From positions 62,001-126,000 of the forward strand of contig JADKKF010000005.1 in the NCBI GenBank assembly GCA_016720635.1: DNA of 64,000 nucleotides. The letters run 5' to 3'. Shown piece by piece: positions 43,462 through 51,536 of this stretch. The first letter of the stretch is position 1; every line of letters starts with the position of its first letter. The position numbers and the translations under genes are program-made. This DNA is from Saprospiraceae bacterium (GTDB taxonomy: Bacteria; Bacteroidota; Bacteroidia; Chitinophagales; Saprospiraceae). The notes beneath the pieces were generated by a model that saw only the letters and a list, made by a program, of their open reading frames with translations, was not told the DNA's origin and made no database searches.

Positions 43462-44319
43462 TTAAAAATGCTTTAAAAATATCACCTCCTTCGGCGTAAG
43501 GTTTCTAAACCAACCCCTTGGGATGTCTTTTTTTGTAAGCCCCGCATACATCACGCGATCCAGCCGGACGACCTTATACTTGAAGTGTTCAAAAATCCTA
43601 CGGACGACGCGATTGCGCCCTTCGTGGATCTCGATCCCTATTTCATACCCTTGCGAACCCTCTATGATATAGGCCCTATCAGGTTTTACGGGACCATCTT
43701 CCAGGTCAAAACCTTTTTTTATCGCCGCCAAATCGGACTCTTCTATCGGTCTATCTGTGACTACGTGATATATTTTCTTTACTTTATGGCTAGGATGCGA
43801 AAGCTTTTGTGCCAAATCCCCGTCATTCGTCAGCAGGAGGAGACCCGTCGTATCTCGGTCCAATCTTCCCACGGGATACACCCTTTCCTTGACTTTGTTT
43901 TTCAAGATATCCATTACCGTCGTGCGCGCCTTTTCATCGCTGAGCGTAGTGATGACGTTTTTGGGCTTGTTCATGAGGATATACACCATTTTTTGGATGG
44001 GCTCAATTCTCTTGCCATCGAGCAGCACCGTGTCATTTTCCATGACTTCGAAGCCAGGCTCAGTGATGGTATTTCCATTCACCTTAGCAGAACCTTTTTT
44101 TACCAATTCGACGGCATCTCGCCGGCTACAGATACCGCAGTGCGCTATGAATTTATTGAGTCTCATAGGGAAGCTGTGGCCATCTTCGTACTTTGCGTGG
44201 TGCTTGAATTTTAGCTCGGGTTGAGCCTCTTTGCGCACGGACTTTGCTCTTTTGCGAGGAGGTTCTTCGATGATTTTTTCAGGCTTCTTTTTTTCGAATT
44301 TTTCGTAAAATTTGGTCAT
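43462..44319 (-). CDS. rRNA pseudouridine synthase, RluB/RsuA family
   Basis: 285 residues. The N-terminal 45 residues are lysine/arginine/proline-rich (KKPEKIIEEPPRKRAKSVRK). An S4 RNA-binding domain follows (MRLNKFIAHCGICSRRDAVE), then the catalytic domain with the active-site aspartate in VGRLDRDTTGLLLLT and GRNRVVRRIFEH near the end. RluB, RluE and RluF/RsuA are not readily separated. It isomerises uridine in rRNA. A TACCTTTG box lies 50 bases upstream. Confidence 0.9.
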   Translation of the reverse strand: MTKFYEKFEKKKPEKIIEEPPRKRAKSVRKEAQPELKFKHHAKYEDGHSFPMRLNKFIAHCGICSRRDAVELVKKGSAKVNGNTITEPGFEVMENDTVLLDGKRIEPIQKMVYILMNKPKNVITTLSDEKARTTVMDILKNKVKERVYPVGRLDRDTTGLLLLTNDGDLAQKLSHPSHKVKKIYHVVTDRPIEESDLAAIKKGFDLEDGPVKPDRAYIIEGSQGYEIGIEIHEGRNRVVRRIFEHFKYKVVRLDRVMYAGLTKKDIPRGWFRNLTPKEVIFLKHF

Positions 44320-44367
44320 GATGGCTGATGGCGTGGCTGAGACTTAAATATTAATGATATAGAACAG

Positions 44368-44375
44368 CAAAGGTA
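44368..44375 (-). promoter_or_regulatory. -7 box of the rluB-folA-EamA operon
   Basis: TACCTTTG on the minus strand, 49 bases upstream of the pseudouridine-synthase ATG. Confidence 0.6.
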
Positions 44376-44470
44376 GTCAATAGGTTGAATATATGGCTTT
44401 TAATGTAGAAATTACCAAAGCAGTCCGTTTCCTTCCTGTGTCAAATCATCTAGTTTTTCTTGATATTATT

Positions 44471-44602
44471 TTGGGCGTCCCCTTCGCTCCATCCTTTGGA
44501 CGAACTCGGGTCGCGTGTTGCGTGGGTTCCGTCTCTCCTACTCGTCGAGACTCTCGTCGCATCGAGGATGCTCCGAGACCACTCCACCCGCTGACGCGCT
44601 AG
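44471..44602 (+). repeat. Dispersed hairpin repeat, copy E
   Basis: Carries the 25-base core (44511-44535) identical to copies B and C and the end CGAGACCACTCCACCCGCTGA. The GTCTC...GAGAC stem is kept with another loop. It lies between divergent genes. Confidence 0.85.
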
Positions 44603-44696
44603 GGAAAAACGAGCAAAAAATTGACCAATTTCTAGCCTCCAGCATTTAAAGAGATACTTGTTAGGCTGTAATAGATTCAAGAATCAATTTGATTTG

Positions 44697-44704
44697 TATA
44701 TTTG
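44697..44704 (+). promoter_or_regulatory. -7 box upstream of the 181-residue membrane protein
   Basis: TATATTTG fits TAnnTTTG, 23 bases before the ATG. Confidence 0.5.
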
Positions 44705-44726
44705 GGAGAGTTGGTAATATTAAAAC

Positions 44727-45272
44727 ATGAGAAATCTTAAAGCATTGAATATTGAAAAAAGTATATCCGGCGCAAAATTAGTTTTTGAAGAAAATTGGTT
44801 GGATAAGCTTGATAGGTTGGCAATATATTTGATTTGCATTTGGGGATTTATTCTGCCTTTTGCAGTTTTTTTTGACCCAAACAGGGACAGAAACAAAACA
44901 GGTAACGAATATTATTTATTTTTTCTCATGAGTATATTTTGCATATATATACTTTATCGAAAAGCCACAGAAACAAGGCTTACCGAGATTTTAGGAAACT
45001 CTAGCCAAGATAAAAATAAAGAACTTGTGAATAATTATTGTTTTGATCTTGGTTTTGATCGAGTTAGAAATTCTAAAAATTTAATAATTTTTAATTCAGA
45101 TAAAACATTTGGTTTGGGATCAAATTACCATATCTGCCGAATTTTTATATTCAAAGAAAATAGAGTTTATTTTACAGTAATCCAAGACAGTTACAGATCT
45201 AATGTGCCTGTTTTATTCACCCAATTTATTTTAAAGAAAGATTTGGAAAAATTATTTGGTGAAAAGCGATAA
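44727..45272 (+). CDS. Hypothetical membrane protein
   Basis: 181 residues, two membrane helices near the N-terminus (LAIYLICIWGFILPFAVFF, YYLFFLMSIFCIYILY) and a soluble C-terminal domain of about 100 residues. No signal peptide and no recognised family. It lies beside repeat copy E at the left end of the degenerate island. Its A/T-rich codon use is somewhat stronger than that of its housekeeping neighbours, consistent with acquisition, though this was judged by eye. Confidence 0.65.
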   Translation: MRNLKALNIEKSISGAKLVFEENWLDKLDRLAIYLICIWGFILPFAVFFDPNRDRNKTGNEYYLFFLMSIFCIYILYRKATETRLTEILGNSSQDKNKELVNNYCFDLGFDRVRNSKNLIIFNSDKTFGLGSNYHICRIFIFKENRVYFTVIQDSYRSNVPVLFTQFILKKDLEKLFGEKR

Positions 45273-45476
45273 CAAATGTTTTTGTTTTATAAAATTGGAT
45301 AATTAATGAGAATTAATGGAGTTTAATTATTTTTGAGAGATCGAACATCTATTGGAGAAAATCCTATACCTGAAATTGACCAACAATTACGTAAAATTTG
45401 CCTAATTTGCTAATGAGATAGCCTTCAATAAAAACAATGTCAAGCCGTAGTCAATTACTAGCTATATAAATTAAAA

Positions 45477-45596
45477 ATGGATAAGCAAAAGAATCCTGAA
45501 ATCAAATCTGAATTTATCATATTCAAAACAGAAGACCAAATGGTTTCGGTAAATGTTCGATTTGAAGAAGAAATCCACGATGGTCGAAGTCTGTGA
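45477..45596 (+). pseudogene. N-terminal fragment of a RhuM-family protein
   Basis: The 39 codons encode NPEIKSEFIIFKTEDQMVSV then NVRFEEE, which resembles the start of RhuM (virulence RhuM) proteins, whose next residues are normally a TVWLTQ-like block. Here the frame runs into repeat-like DNA and stops (HDGRSL). RhuM genes are common in accessory and toxin-antitoxin regions. It is probably a remnant cut by the repeat. Confidence 0.55.
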
Positions 45597-45919
45597 CTTC
45601 GACCCGAGAATTGATGCAAAGAAACTTTTTAGAAATGTGTCGGATCGGATAGAATTTCAAAGTCCTAGTGTATTGCATCGCATTTTCAAACTGCGACGAT
45701 TGGAGGTTCTGCTAGTGAATTAAGTAGTCGAAAAATTAACTAATATGACCTTTATTTATTGAAAAAATGGGGGGCAGTGGTGAATTTGATTGATAAGACG
45801 AAGAGCGTAAAAAGGAAACTAAGAGACTGTATGCAATAAAGATGATTTTTCGTACGGTCTTTATAAAGAGCTAATTGCTTTTTATCGATATAAATAAACT
45901 AAAATGTGCACTAATTGGT

Positions 45920-45927
45920 TAACTTTG
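45920..45927 (+). promoter_or_regulatory. -7 box 5 bases from the HigB-like start
   Basis: TAACTTTG fits TAnnTTTG. The ATG is at 45932, so transcription would begin at or very near the start codon (leaderless mRNA). Confidence 0.55.
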
Positions 45928-45931
45928 TGTT

Positions 45932-46267
45932 ATGCAACGAAGAATTGGATTTTATGGTGAATACTTTGAAAACTTTTATATTATACAGTCACAGAAGGTT
46001 AAGGATAAAATAGACTATGTTTTGGATATCATAAAACATGTAGATCTAATACCGATTAAGTTTTTAAAGCATATTGAGGGAACGGATGGATTATATGAAA
46101 TCAGGGTTAAAACTACCTTTAAGATTATTAGAATTTTTTGCTTTTTTGACAGTGGAAATCTGATTATTTTGACAAACTGTATCGAGAAAAAGAGCAAGAA
46201 AACACCGAAAGAACCATTAGAAGTTGCGAACAAACTCAAAAAAGAGTATTTTGAATCCAAAAAATAA
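45932..46267 (+). CDS. HigB/RelE-like (Gp49 family) toxin
   Basis: 111 residues. FYGEYFENFYIIQSQKVKDK and GLYEIRVKTTFKIIRIFCFF then LTNCIEKKSKKTP are the core strands and basic residues of Gp49/HigB-type mRNA interferases; ARG/LYS residues near the C-terminus would contact mRNA. The antitoxin gene follows after 2 bases. Toxin-first order is typical of higBA. Confidence 0.82.
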   Translation: MQRRIGFYGEYFENFYIIQSQKVKDKIDYVLDIIKHVDLIPIKFLKHIEGTDGLYEIRVKTTFKIIRIFCFFDSGNLIILTNCIEKKSKKTPKEPLEVANKLKKEYFESKK

Positions 46268-46269
46268 GT

Positions 46270-46563
46270 ATGAATAATTTAACAAGTTTTGAAGAACACT
46301 TAGACAAACATAGGGGCAAAGTTGGTACTGAAAACCGAGCGAAATTTGATGCTGATTCGTTGGCTTTTAGGATAGGCATTATGCTTCAAGAGGCCAGAAA
46401 AGAAGCAAAAATGACCCAAGAAGAACTAGCGGACAAAACTGGAACTAAGAAAAGTTATATTTCTAGAATTGAAAGTGGCAAAAGTGATATTCAGTTGTCA
46501 ACATTTTTTCGAATCATAGAAATTGGATTAGGAAGAACACTAAACATTGCAATTGGGCAGTAG
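46270..46563 (+). CDS. HigA-like XRE antitoxin
   Basis: 97 residues. The helix-turn-helix is clear: MLQEARKEAKMTQEELADKT and SYISRIESGKSDIQLSTF. HigA binds the toxin and represses the operon. Two bases separate it from the toxin gene. The N-terminal 30 residues (FEEHLDKHRGKVGTENRAKF) are the probable toxin-wrapping segment. Confidence 0.86.
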   Translation: MNNLTSFEEHLDKHRGKVGTENRAKFDADSLAFRIGIMLQEARKEAKMTQEELADKTGTKKSYISRIESGKSDIQLSTFFRIIEIGLGRTLNIAIGQ

Positions 46564-46793
46564 AATAATGTTTGTCACTTGTGCGTATGATATTTCAAGA
46601 CTAAAAAAAGATAATCTTCGGACAAAAACCAACGAAAGTAGTAAACATTAAGCAACATAACTAAGAGGCTTAAAAATTTGTTGGTTGGTTCACTCATTTC
46701 AACATTCCATACTATCGAAAGTTAGCTTCAGACTAAAATTGGAACTACATGAAAATTTTTAAAGTATCAAATTATATCGAAAAAAACGAACAA

Positions 46794-47288
46794 ATGAATA
46801 ATTTACAATTTGACTTTATAATTGACAAATCCAATAAATCGGTCTTGATAGTCAAAGAATTTAAGGCTGAGCTAACCCAGGTTTGGGATGCATTTACCAA
46901 GCAAGAAATTCTTGACCAGTGGTGGGCTCCTAAGCCTTGGATTTCGAGGACGAAGTTTATGAATTTTGAAGAAGGCGGAAGGAGATTTTATGCGATGGTC
47001 AGCCCAGAGGGATTCGAAAGTTGGTCCATTCAAGATTATACCTCCGTCAGCCCGAAAACCAATTTTAAGTATTTGAGCGTTTTTGCGGATAAGGATGAGA
47101 ATCCAAATTTGCCAGGATCGATCTGGGACTTGAGTTTTGCCGAACAAGATGGAATAACCAAGGTGAGTATTGCCATCTACAACGAATCTCTTGAACGCAT
47201 GGAAAAAATGATTGAAATGGGCTTTAAAGAGGGATTCACCATGACTTTGAACGAGCTGGAAATATTATTAGGAGACTTGGAGAGTTGA
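46794..47288 (+). CDS. SRPBCC/AHSA1-domain protein
   Basis: 164 residues from the ATG at 46794; the frame extends upstream to 46749, but the domain begins at MNNLQFDFIID. SVLIVKEFKAELTQVWDAFT and LDQWWAPKPW are the strand and helix of the Aha1/SRPBCC fold, ending IEMGFKEGFTMTLNELEILL. Such proteins bind hydrophobic ligands; the role is unknown. It sits between HigBA and the tandem repeats. Confidence 0.82.
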   Translation: MNNLQFDFIIDKSNKSVLIVKEFKAELTQVWDAFTKQEILDQWWAPKPWISRTKFMNFEEGGRRFYAMVSPEGFESWSIQDYTSVSPKTNFKYLSVFADKDENPNLPGSIWDLSFAEQDGITKVSIAIYNESLERMEKMIEMGFKEGFTMTLNELEILLGDLES

Positions 47289-47366
47289 GGATTAAATCTA
47301 TATCTAGGAGCTCCGTTGGCTTTTTTTCATTCCTTCTCTTTTGCTTGTGTCCATCGGCTTTCTGTC

Positions 47367-47388
47367 ACTTTTGTCTTGATACAAAAGT
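47367..47388. repeat. Hairpin ACTTTTGT-CTTGAT-ACAAAAGT
   Basis: Perfect 8-base arms (47367-47374, 47381-47388). From general knowledge, this sequence neighbourhood (TTTTGTCTTGATACAAAAGTAAC) recurs in many Bacteroidota genomes between genes. Confidence 0.5.
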
Positions 47389-47480
47389 AACCCAAAAATC
47401 AAGTCCCAAAAAAGGCGATGGCTTAGCACCGCTCCAGTCGTGGAATGCGTTACATCCGCATCTTTTGCACGACATTTCGC

Positions 47481-47999
47481 TATCGCTGGTTTTTGGACAG
47501 AATTCGATGGTCGAAGTCTGTGACAATTTATGAATAAAAATATTAACCGTTACTATCCGATAGCTATCGGATATAATCGACTAATGCCACCCACGATGGT
47601 AGATATATTACATCGCAGTTAGAAACTGAGACGATCGGGTATATTTCGCTATCGCTGGTTTTTGGACGGGCTACGATGTTCGAAGCCTGTGACAATTTAT
47701 GAATAAAAATATTAACCGTTACTATCCGATAGCTATCGGATATAATCGACTAATGCCACCCACGATGGTAGATATATTACATCGCAGTTAGAAACTGAGA
47801 CGATCGGGTATATTTCACTATCGCTGGTTTTTGGACGGGCTTCGATGTTCGAAGCCTGTGACAATTTATGAATAAAAATATTAACCGATACTATCCGATA
47901 GCTATCGGATACAAACGACTATTGCCATCCACGATGGTCGATATATTGCATCACAGTTACAAACTGCGACGATCGGGGACATTGCGCAATCGCTGGTTT
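47481..47999 (+). repeat. Three tandem 169-bp repeat units
   Basis: The marker ATCGCTGGTTTTTGGAC recurs at about 47482, 47651, 47820 and 47989, a constant 169-base spacing giving three full units and a partial start of a fourth. Units 1 and 2 are nearly identical; unit 3 is more diverged. Each holds the 20-base palindrome around ATAGCTAT (TATCCGATAG and CTATCGGATA), and the pairs GCAGTT/AACTG. No coding frame spans the units. Confidence 0.85.
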
Positions 48000-48036
48000 T
48001 TGGACGGACTTGGAGATGTTGGGGCAATTTTTATTT

Positions 48037-48163
48037 TCACCTAAGCCCAGTAGCGCTGCGGAGGGTGACCGAAGGTCAGACACGACCACAAGTCGTGGCC
48101 GAGCGAACAGCGAGCCCGGAGCATAGCGACCCCGATCTCGTCTCAAGACGTGAGCGGGGGACT
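48037..48163 (-). repeat. Dispersed hairpin repeat, copy F (divergent)
   Basis: On the minus strand it reads CCCCCGCTCACGTCTTGAG then CGAGATCGGGGTCGCTATG; other inner hairpins include GACC-GAA-GGTC. The match to the family is restricted to the first third. Confidence 0.5.
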
Positions 48164-48213
48164 GCATATCCAATATTGAGGATATTCGCGAGAACTTAAT
48201 GTAGTTTTTTTGT

Positions 48214-48221
48214 TATCTTTG
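48214..48221 (+). promoter_or_regulatory. -7 box of the DegT-pyk operon
   Basis: TATCTTTG fits TAnnTTTG, 28 bases before the chosen ATG at 48250. It excludes the upstream start at 48226. Confidence 0.6.
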
Positions 48222-48249
48222 TGGTTTGTGTTTTAACGAAATCAGGTAT

Positions 48250-49389
48250 ATGTTTGAACGACCAATAGAGATGGTGGACCTTAAGTCCCAATATGCACGT
48301 ATCAAGGAGGATGTGGATCGCGGGATCCAGAAATGTATAGATCAAGCGACATTCATTAATGGTCCGTCTGTACGAGAATTTCAAGTGAATTTGGAGGAGT
48401 ATCTAGGGGTCAAACACGTCATCCCATGTGCCAATGGAACCGACGCGTTGCAGATAGCTATGATGGCCTTGGATCTAGAAGAGGGCGACGAAGTAATCGT
48501 ACCCGCATTTACGTATGTTGCGACGGCAGAGGTCATCGCCTTGCTAAAACTCTCGCCTGTGATGGTGGATGTGGATCTCGAGACGATGAATATTACCCCC
48601 GAATTGATAGAAAAAGCGATCACGCCCAAGACAAAAGCCATCGTGCCAGTGCATTTGTTCGGGCAATGCTGCGATATGGAGGGCATCATGCAGGTAGCCA
48701 ATAAATATGGCCTAAAGGTCATCGAAGACAATGCTCAAGCCATCGGTGCGGACTATCAGTTTTCCAGTGGTGTTAAGGCAAAATCAGGGACGATCGGCAC
48801 GATTGGTTGTACGTCATTTTTTCCATCGAAAAATCTCGGTTGCTATGGCGACGGCGGGGCGATTATGACTCAGGACGATGTCCTGGCGGAGAAAATGCGT
48901 ATCATAGCGAATCACGGTCAGGTAGTGCGGTATTATCACGATTTCGTAGGGGTGAACTCTCGATTGGACAGCATTCAGGCGGCGATTTTGGACGTAAAAT
49001 TGCGATACTTGGACGAATACTGCACAGCAAGATGGGAGGTGGCTATGGCTTATAATAAGTCATTTGAAGATATCGACGCATTGTTGGTTCCGCAGACGGC
49101 ATCTTTTACGACCCACGTATTCCACCAATATACGATGCGTGTTCAAGGAGGCCAAAGGGCTGCCCTGCAAGAGCATTTGCAGAAATTGGGAATTCCCTCG
49201 ATGATATATTATCCCGTCCCGTTGTACAAGCAAAAAGCTTTTTCGCAGTATTGTGCGGCTGATTTCTCTTTGCCAAATACTGAAATATTGTGTGAAGAAG
49301 TGATGTCATTGCCGATACATACGGAAATGAAGCCCGATATGCTGGCATATATCATAGATGGGGTGAGGAGTTTTTTCTTAAAAAAATAA
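48250..49389 (+). CDS. DegT/DnrJ/EryC1/StrS-family aminotransferase
   Basis: 379 residues from 48250 (MFERPIEMVDLKSQYARIK). PLP features: CANGTDALQIAMMAL early, VIEDNAQAIGADY with the PLP-stacking segment, and TSFFPSKNLGCYGDGGA with the Schiff-base lysine near residue 198. These enzymes aminate nucleotide-linked keto-sugars for surface polysaccharide; the sugar is undetermined. It is immediately followed by pyk with 3 bases between, an operon partner with no obvious pathway link. Confidence 0.88.
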   Translation: MFERPIEMVDLKSQYARIKEDVDRGIQKCIDQATFINGPSVREFQVNLEEYLGVKHVIPCANGTDALQIAMMALDLEEGDEVIVPAFTYVATAEVIALLKLSPVMVDVDLETMNITPELIEKAITPKTKAIVPVHLFGQCCDMEGIMQVANKYGLKVIEDNAQAIGADYQFSSGVKAKSGTIGTIGCTSFFPSKNLGCYGDGGAIMTQDDVLAEKMRIIANHGQVVRYYHDFVGVNSRLDSIQAAILDVKLRYLDEYCTARWEVAMAYNKSFEDIDALLVPQTASFTTHVFHQYTMRVQGGQRAALQEHLQKLGIPSMIYYPVPLYKQKAFSQYCAADFSLPNTEILCEEVMSLPIHTEMKPDMLAYIIDGVRSFFLKK

Positions 49390-49392
49390 TAA

Positions 49393-50841
49393 ATGAACAA
49401 GATACAAATGGTAAATCCACATCAAAATACCAAAATCGTAGCCACGGTTGGGCCAGCCTGTAGCAGCGAAGAGATGTTGACAGCATTGGCAAAATCGGGT
49501 GTAAGCGTGTTTCGATTGAATTTTTCGCATGGGGCGTATGAGGATCACCTCGCGGTCATGAATAATATCCGAAATATCAACGAAAAATATGGGATGCACG
49601 TGGGGATTTTGTGTGATTTGCAGGGACCAAAAATACGTATCGGTAAGATAGAAGGAGAGTCCTTTCCAATCCAAGCTGGGGATATTTTGACATTCGTCAA
49701 TACGCCTTGTTTGGGGACCAAAGAAGCTATCTACATGAGCTATGAGAGATTCCCTTTGGATGTAGAGATTGGAGAGAAAATATTGCTAGACGATGGCAAG
49801 GTGGTCTTGGAAGTATTGCAGACGAATAAGAAAAATTCTGTAAAGCTGGTCGTGTTGCACGGTGTGAGCATTTCATCCAATAAGGGGGTAAATCTGCCTG
49901 ACACAGATGTGAAAATGCCCGCTTTGACGGAAAAAGATCTTAGGGATCTTGACTTCATATTGCAGCAACCGATGGTGAATTGGATCGCGCTTTCTTTTGT
50001 ACAAAGAGAGTCTGATATCAGAGATCTCAGAGAAATCATCGAAAGCAAGGGACACCGCGCTAAGATCATAGCCAAGATAGAAAAACCAAACGCTGTAAAG
50101 CGTATCGATGAAATCATCAAAGTCTCCAATGCCATCATGGTAGCGAGGGGAGATTTAGGGGTGGAAATGCCGATTGAAAAGCTCCCAGCCATCCAAAAGA
50201 TGATCATCAAGAAGTGTATTCAATGGGCAAGGCCGGTCATCGTGGCTACTCAAATGATGGATAGTATGATCGTCAATCCTAGCCCGACGAGGGCAGAGGT
50301 CACAGACGTAGCAAATGCCGTTTTGGACGGTACCGATGCGGTGATGTTGAGTGGGGAAACTTCTGTTGGAAAGCATCCAATACTAGTGGTGGAAGCGATG
50401 AATAAAATCATCGAGGAGGCAGAAATTTACTACAATATGGTCGATAAATTGCCAAAGGCAGTTGAAAAATCAAGTACATTTATGTCTGATGTTATTTGTT
50501 TCAATGCGGCCAAGACAGCTGATGAATTGAATGCTAAAGCTATCATTGGGATGACAGAATCTGGATATACGGCTTTCAAAATATCATCGTATAGACCCAA
50601 ATCAAATATATATATTTTCTCAGACATCCCTGAAATGTTGGCTACTCTGAATCTAGTTTGGGGTGTTCGCTGCTACCACTATACGAAGTTTACGACGACG
50701 GATGAGACGATATCGGACGTTATAGATATATTGAAAAAGGAAAATGAATTGAGTCCTGGTGACTATGTTGTAAATACGGGTACCATGCCTTTGCACTCTC
50801 GGAAAATGACCAATATGTTGAAGGTTAGCGTAGTCGAATAA
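49393..50841 (+). CDS. pyk: Pyruvate kinase
   Basis: 482 residues. TKIVATVGPACSSEEML at the N-terminus, RLNFSHGAYEDH, the catalytic lysine region AKIIAKIEKPNAV, MVARGDLGVEMP, and VATQMMDSMI are all pyruvate kinase signatures. It makes ATP and pyruvate from phosphoenolpyruvate. The C-terminal domain (AKTADELNAKAIIGMTESG) is complete. Confidence 0.95.
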   Translation: MNKIQMVNPHQNTKIVATVGPACSSEEMLTALAKSGVSVFRLNFSHGAYEDHLAVMNNIRNINEKYGMHVGILCDLQGPKIRIGKIEGESFPIQAGDILTFVNTPCLGTKEAIYMSYERFPLDVEIGEKILLDDGKVVLEVLQTNKKNSVKLVVLHGVSISSNKGVNLPDTDVKMPALTEKDLRDLDFILQQPMVNWIALSFVQRESDIRDLREIIESKGHRAKIIAKIEKPNAVKRIDEIIKVSNAIMVARGDLGVEMPIEKLPAIQKMIIKKCIQWARPVIVATQMMDSMIVNPSPTRAEVTDVANAVLDGTDAVMLSGETSVGKHPILVVEAMNKIIEEAEIYYNMVDKLPKAVEKSSTFMSDVICFNAAKTADELNAKAIIGMTESGYTAFKISSYRPKSNIYIFSDIPEMLATLNLVWGVRCYHYTKFTTTDETISDVIDILKKENELSPGDYVVNTGTMPLHSRKMTNMLKVSVVE

Positions 50842-50879
50842 GACCGCGTTTTGATTAGATACTTTATTTCTATTAAAAA

Positions 50880-51536
50880 CTATACATTGAGATAGTGCCA
50901 TAAGGCATCGTACCGAGCCTTGTATAGTGATTCTTCTTCTGAATAAAAAGAAAATACCTCATAATGGTGAGCAATCAAAATCTCAATGATCCGATCGATA
51001 GAGAAGGTATTGAGCTTGAGCATGAGCAATATGGACTGTGCTTCTGTGGCCTGTTCGATACAAAGGGATAAGATTTTGGCGTCCTCTGACTCTATGATCC
51101 GAGATATTTGTTGCAGAGAATAATCTATTTTGGCCATTTTGAGGACGATGATGGCTCCAGGGTCCTGAGCTCCGAATAGAGACCCAAGCTTTTTGACTAA
51201 AGATTCTATGCTGATGATGCCTAGAACGAGTCCATTGGAAATCACCGGAATACACTGAAAAGACTGAGCGCTCAGGTGTTGTAATGCTTCGAATATATTG
51301 GCTTCGTCTTGGATATGCGTTTGGTTAAAAAGGTATTTCGGCAATTCACTGATATGCATTTCTTCATCGAATTCTAACAGGTCGTCAGAAAAAACTATAC
51401 CGATGAACTCATGAGATTCACTCTGTATGACTACATGCTTCCACAAGTGATCTTCACTGTATAAGAGGATATCTCTCACCTGTTTGTCTTCTGTAATAGG
51501 AACAAGCGTATGGTCAATAATATCTAAGGCTTTCAT
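50880..51536 (-). CDS. CBS-domain protein with C-terminal regulatory region
   Basis: 218 residues. Two CBS motifs: residues about 1-70 (DIIDHTLVPITEDKQVRDIL, FIGIVFSDDLLE) and about 75-125 (FQCIPVISNGLVLGIISIES). The C-terminal half (AIIVLKMAKIDYSLQQISRI) resembles an ACT-like fold. CBS pairs bind adenosyl ligands, so it may sense energy state. It starts directly where the PP2C-phosphatase gene stops, so they are co-translated. Confidence 0.8.
   Translation of the reverse strand: MKALDIIDHTLVPITEDKQVRDILLYSEDHLWKHVVIQSESHEFIGIVFSDDLLEFDEEMHISELPKYLFNQTHIQDEANIFEALQHLSAQSFQCIPVISNGLVLGIISIESLVKKLGSLFGAQDPGAIIVLKMAKIDYSLQQISRIIESEDAKILSLCIEQATEAQSILLMLKLNTFSIDRIIEILIAHHYEVFSFYSEEESLYKARYDALWHYLNV

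Larger units (their letters stand above)
45273..45931 (+). other. Degenerate accessory stretch between two small genes
   Basis: About 660 bases. It contains the RhuM fragment at 45477 and, from about 45570 to 45720, sequence related to the tandem repeats at 47.5-48.0 kb (CGATGGTCGAAG, TTGCATCGCA, AAACTGCGACGAT). No other gene seen. Confidence 0.55.

Noticed and set aside
43585..44214. 209-codon plus-strand frame antisense to the pseudouridine synthase
   Set aside because: Opposite strand encodes a clear RluB-like enzyme with S4 and catalytic motifs; the antisense translation has no family features.
47285..47533. 82-codon frame before the repeat array
   Set aside because: Runs through hairpin and repeat DNA; no homologous look, no start signal.
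47481..47999. Tandem array considered as CRISPR
   Set aside because: Units are 169 bases with no short repeat/spacer alternation and no cas genes.
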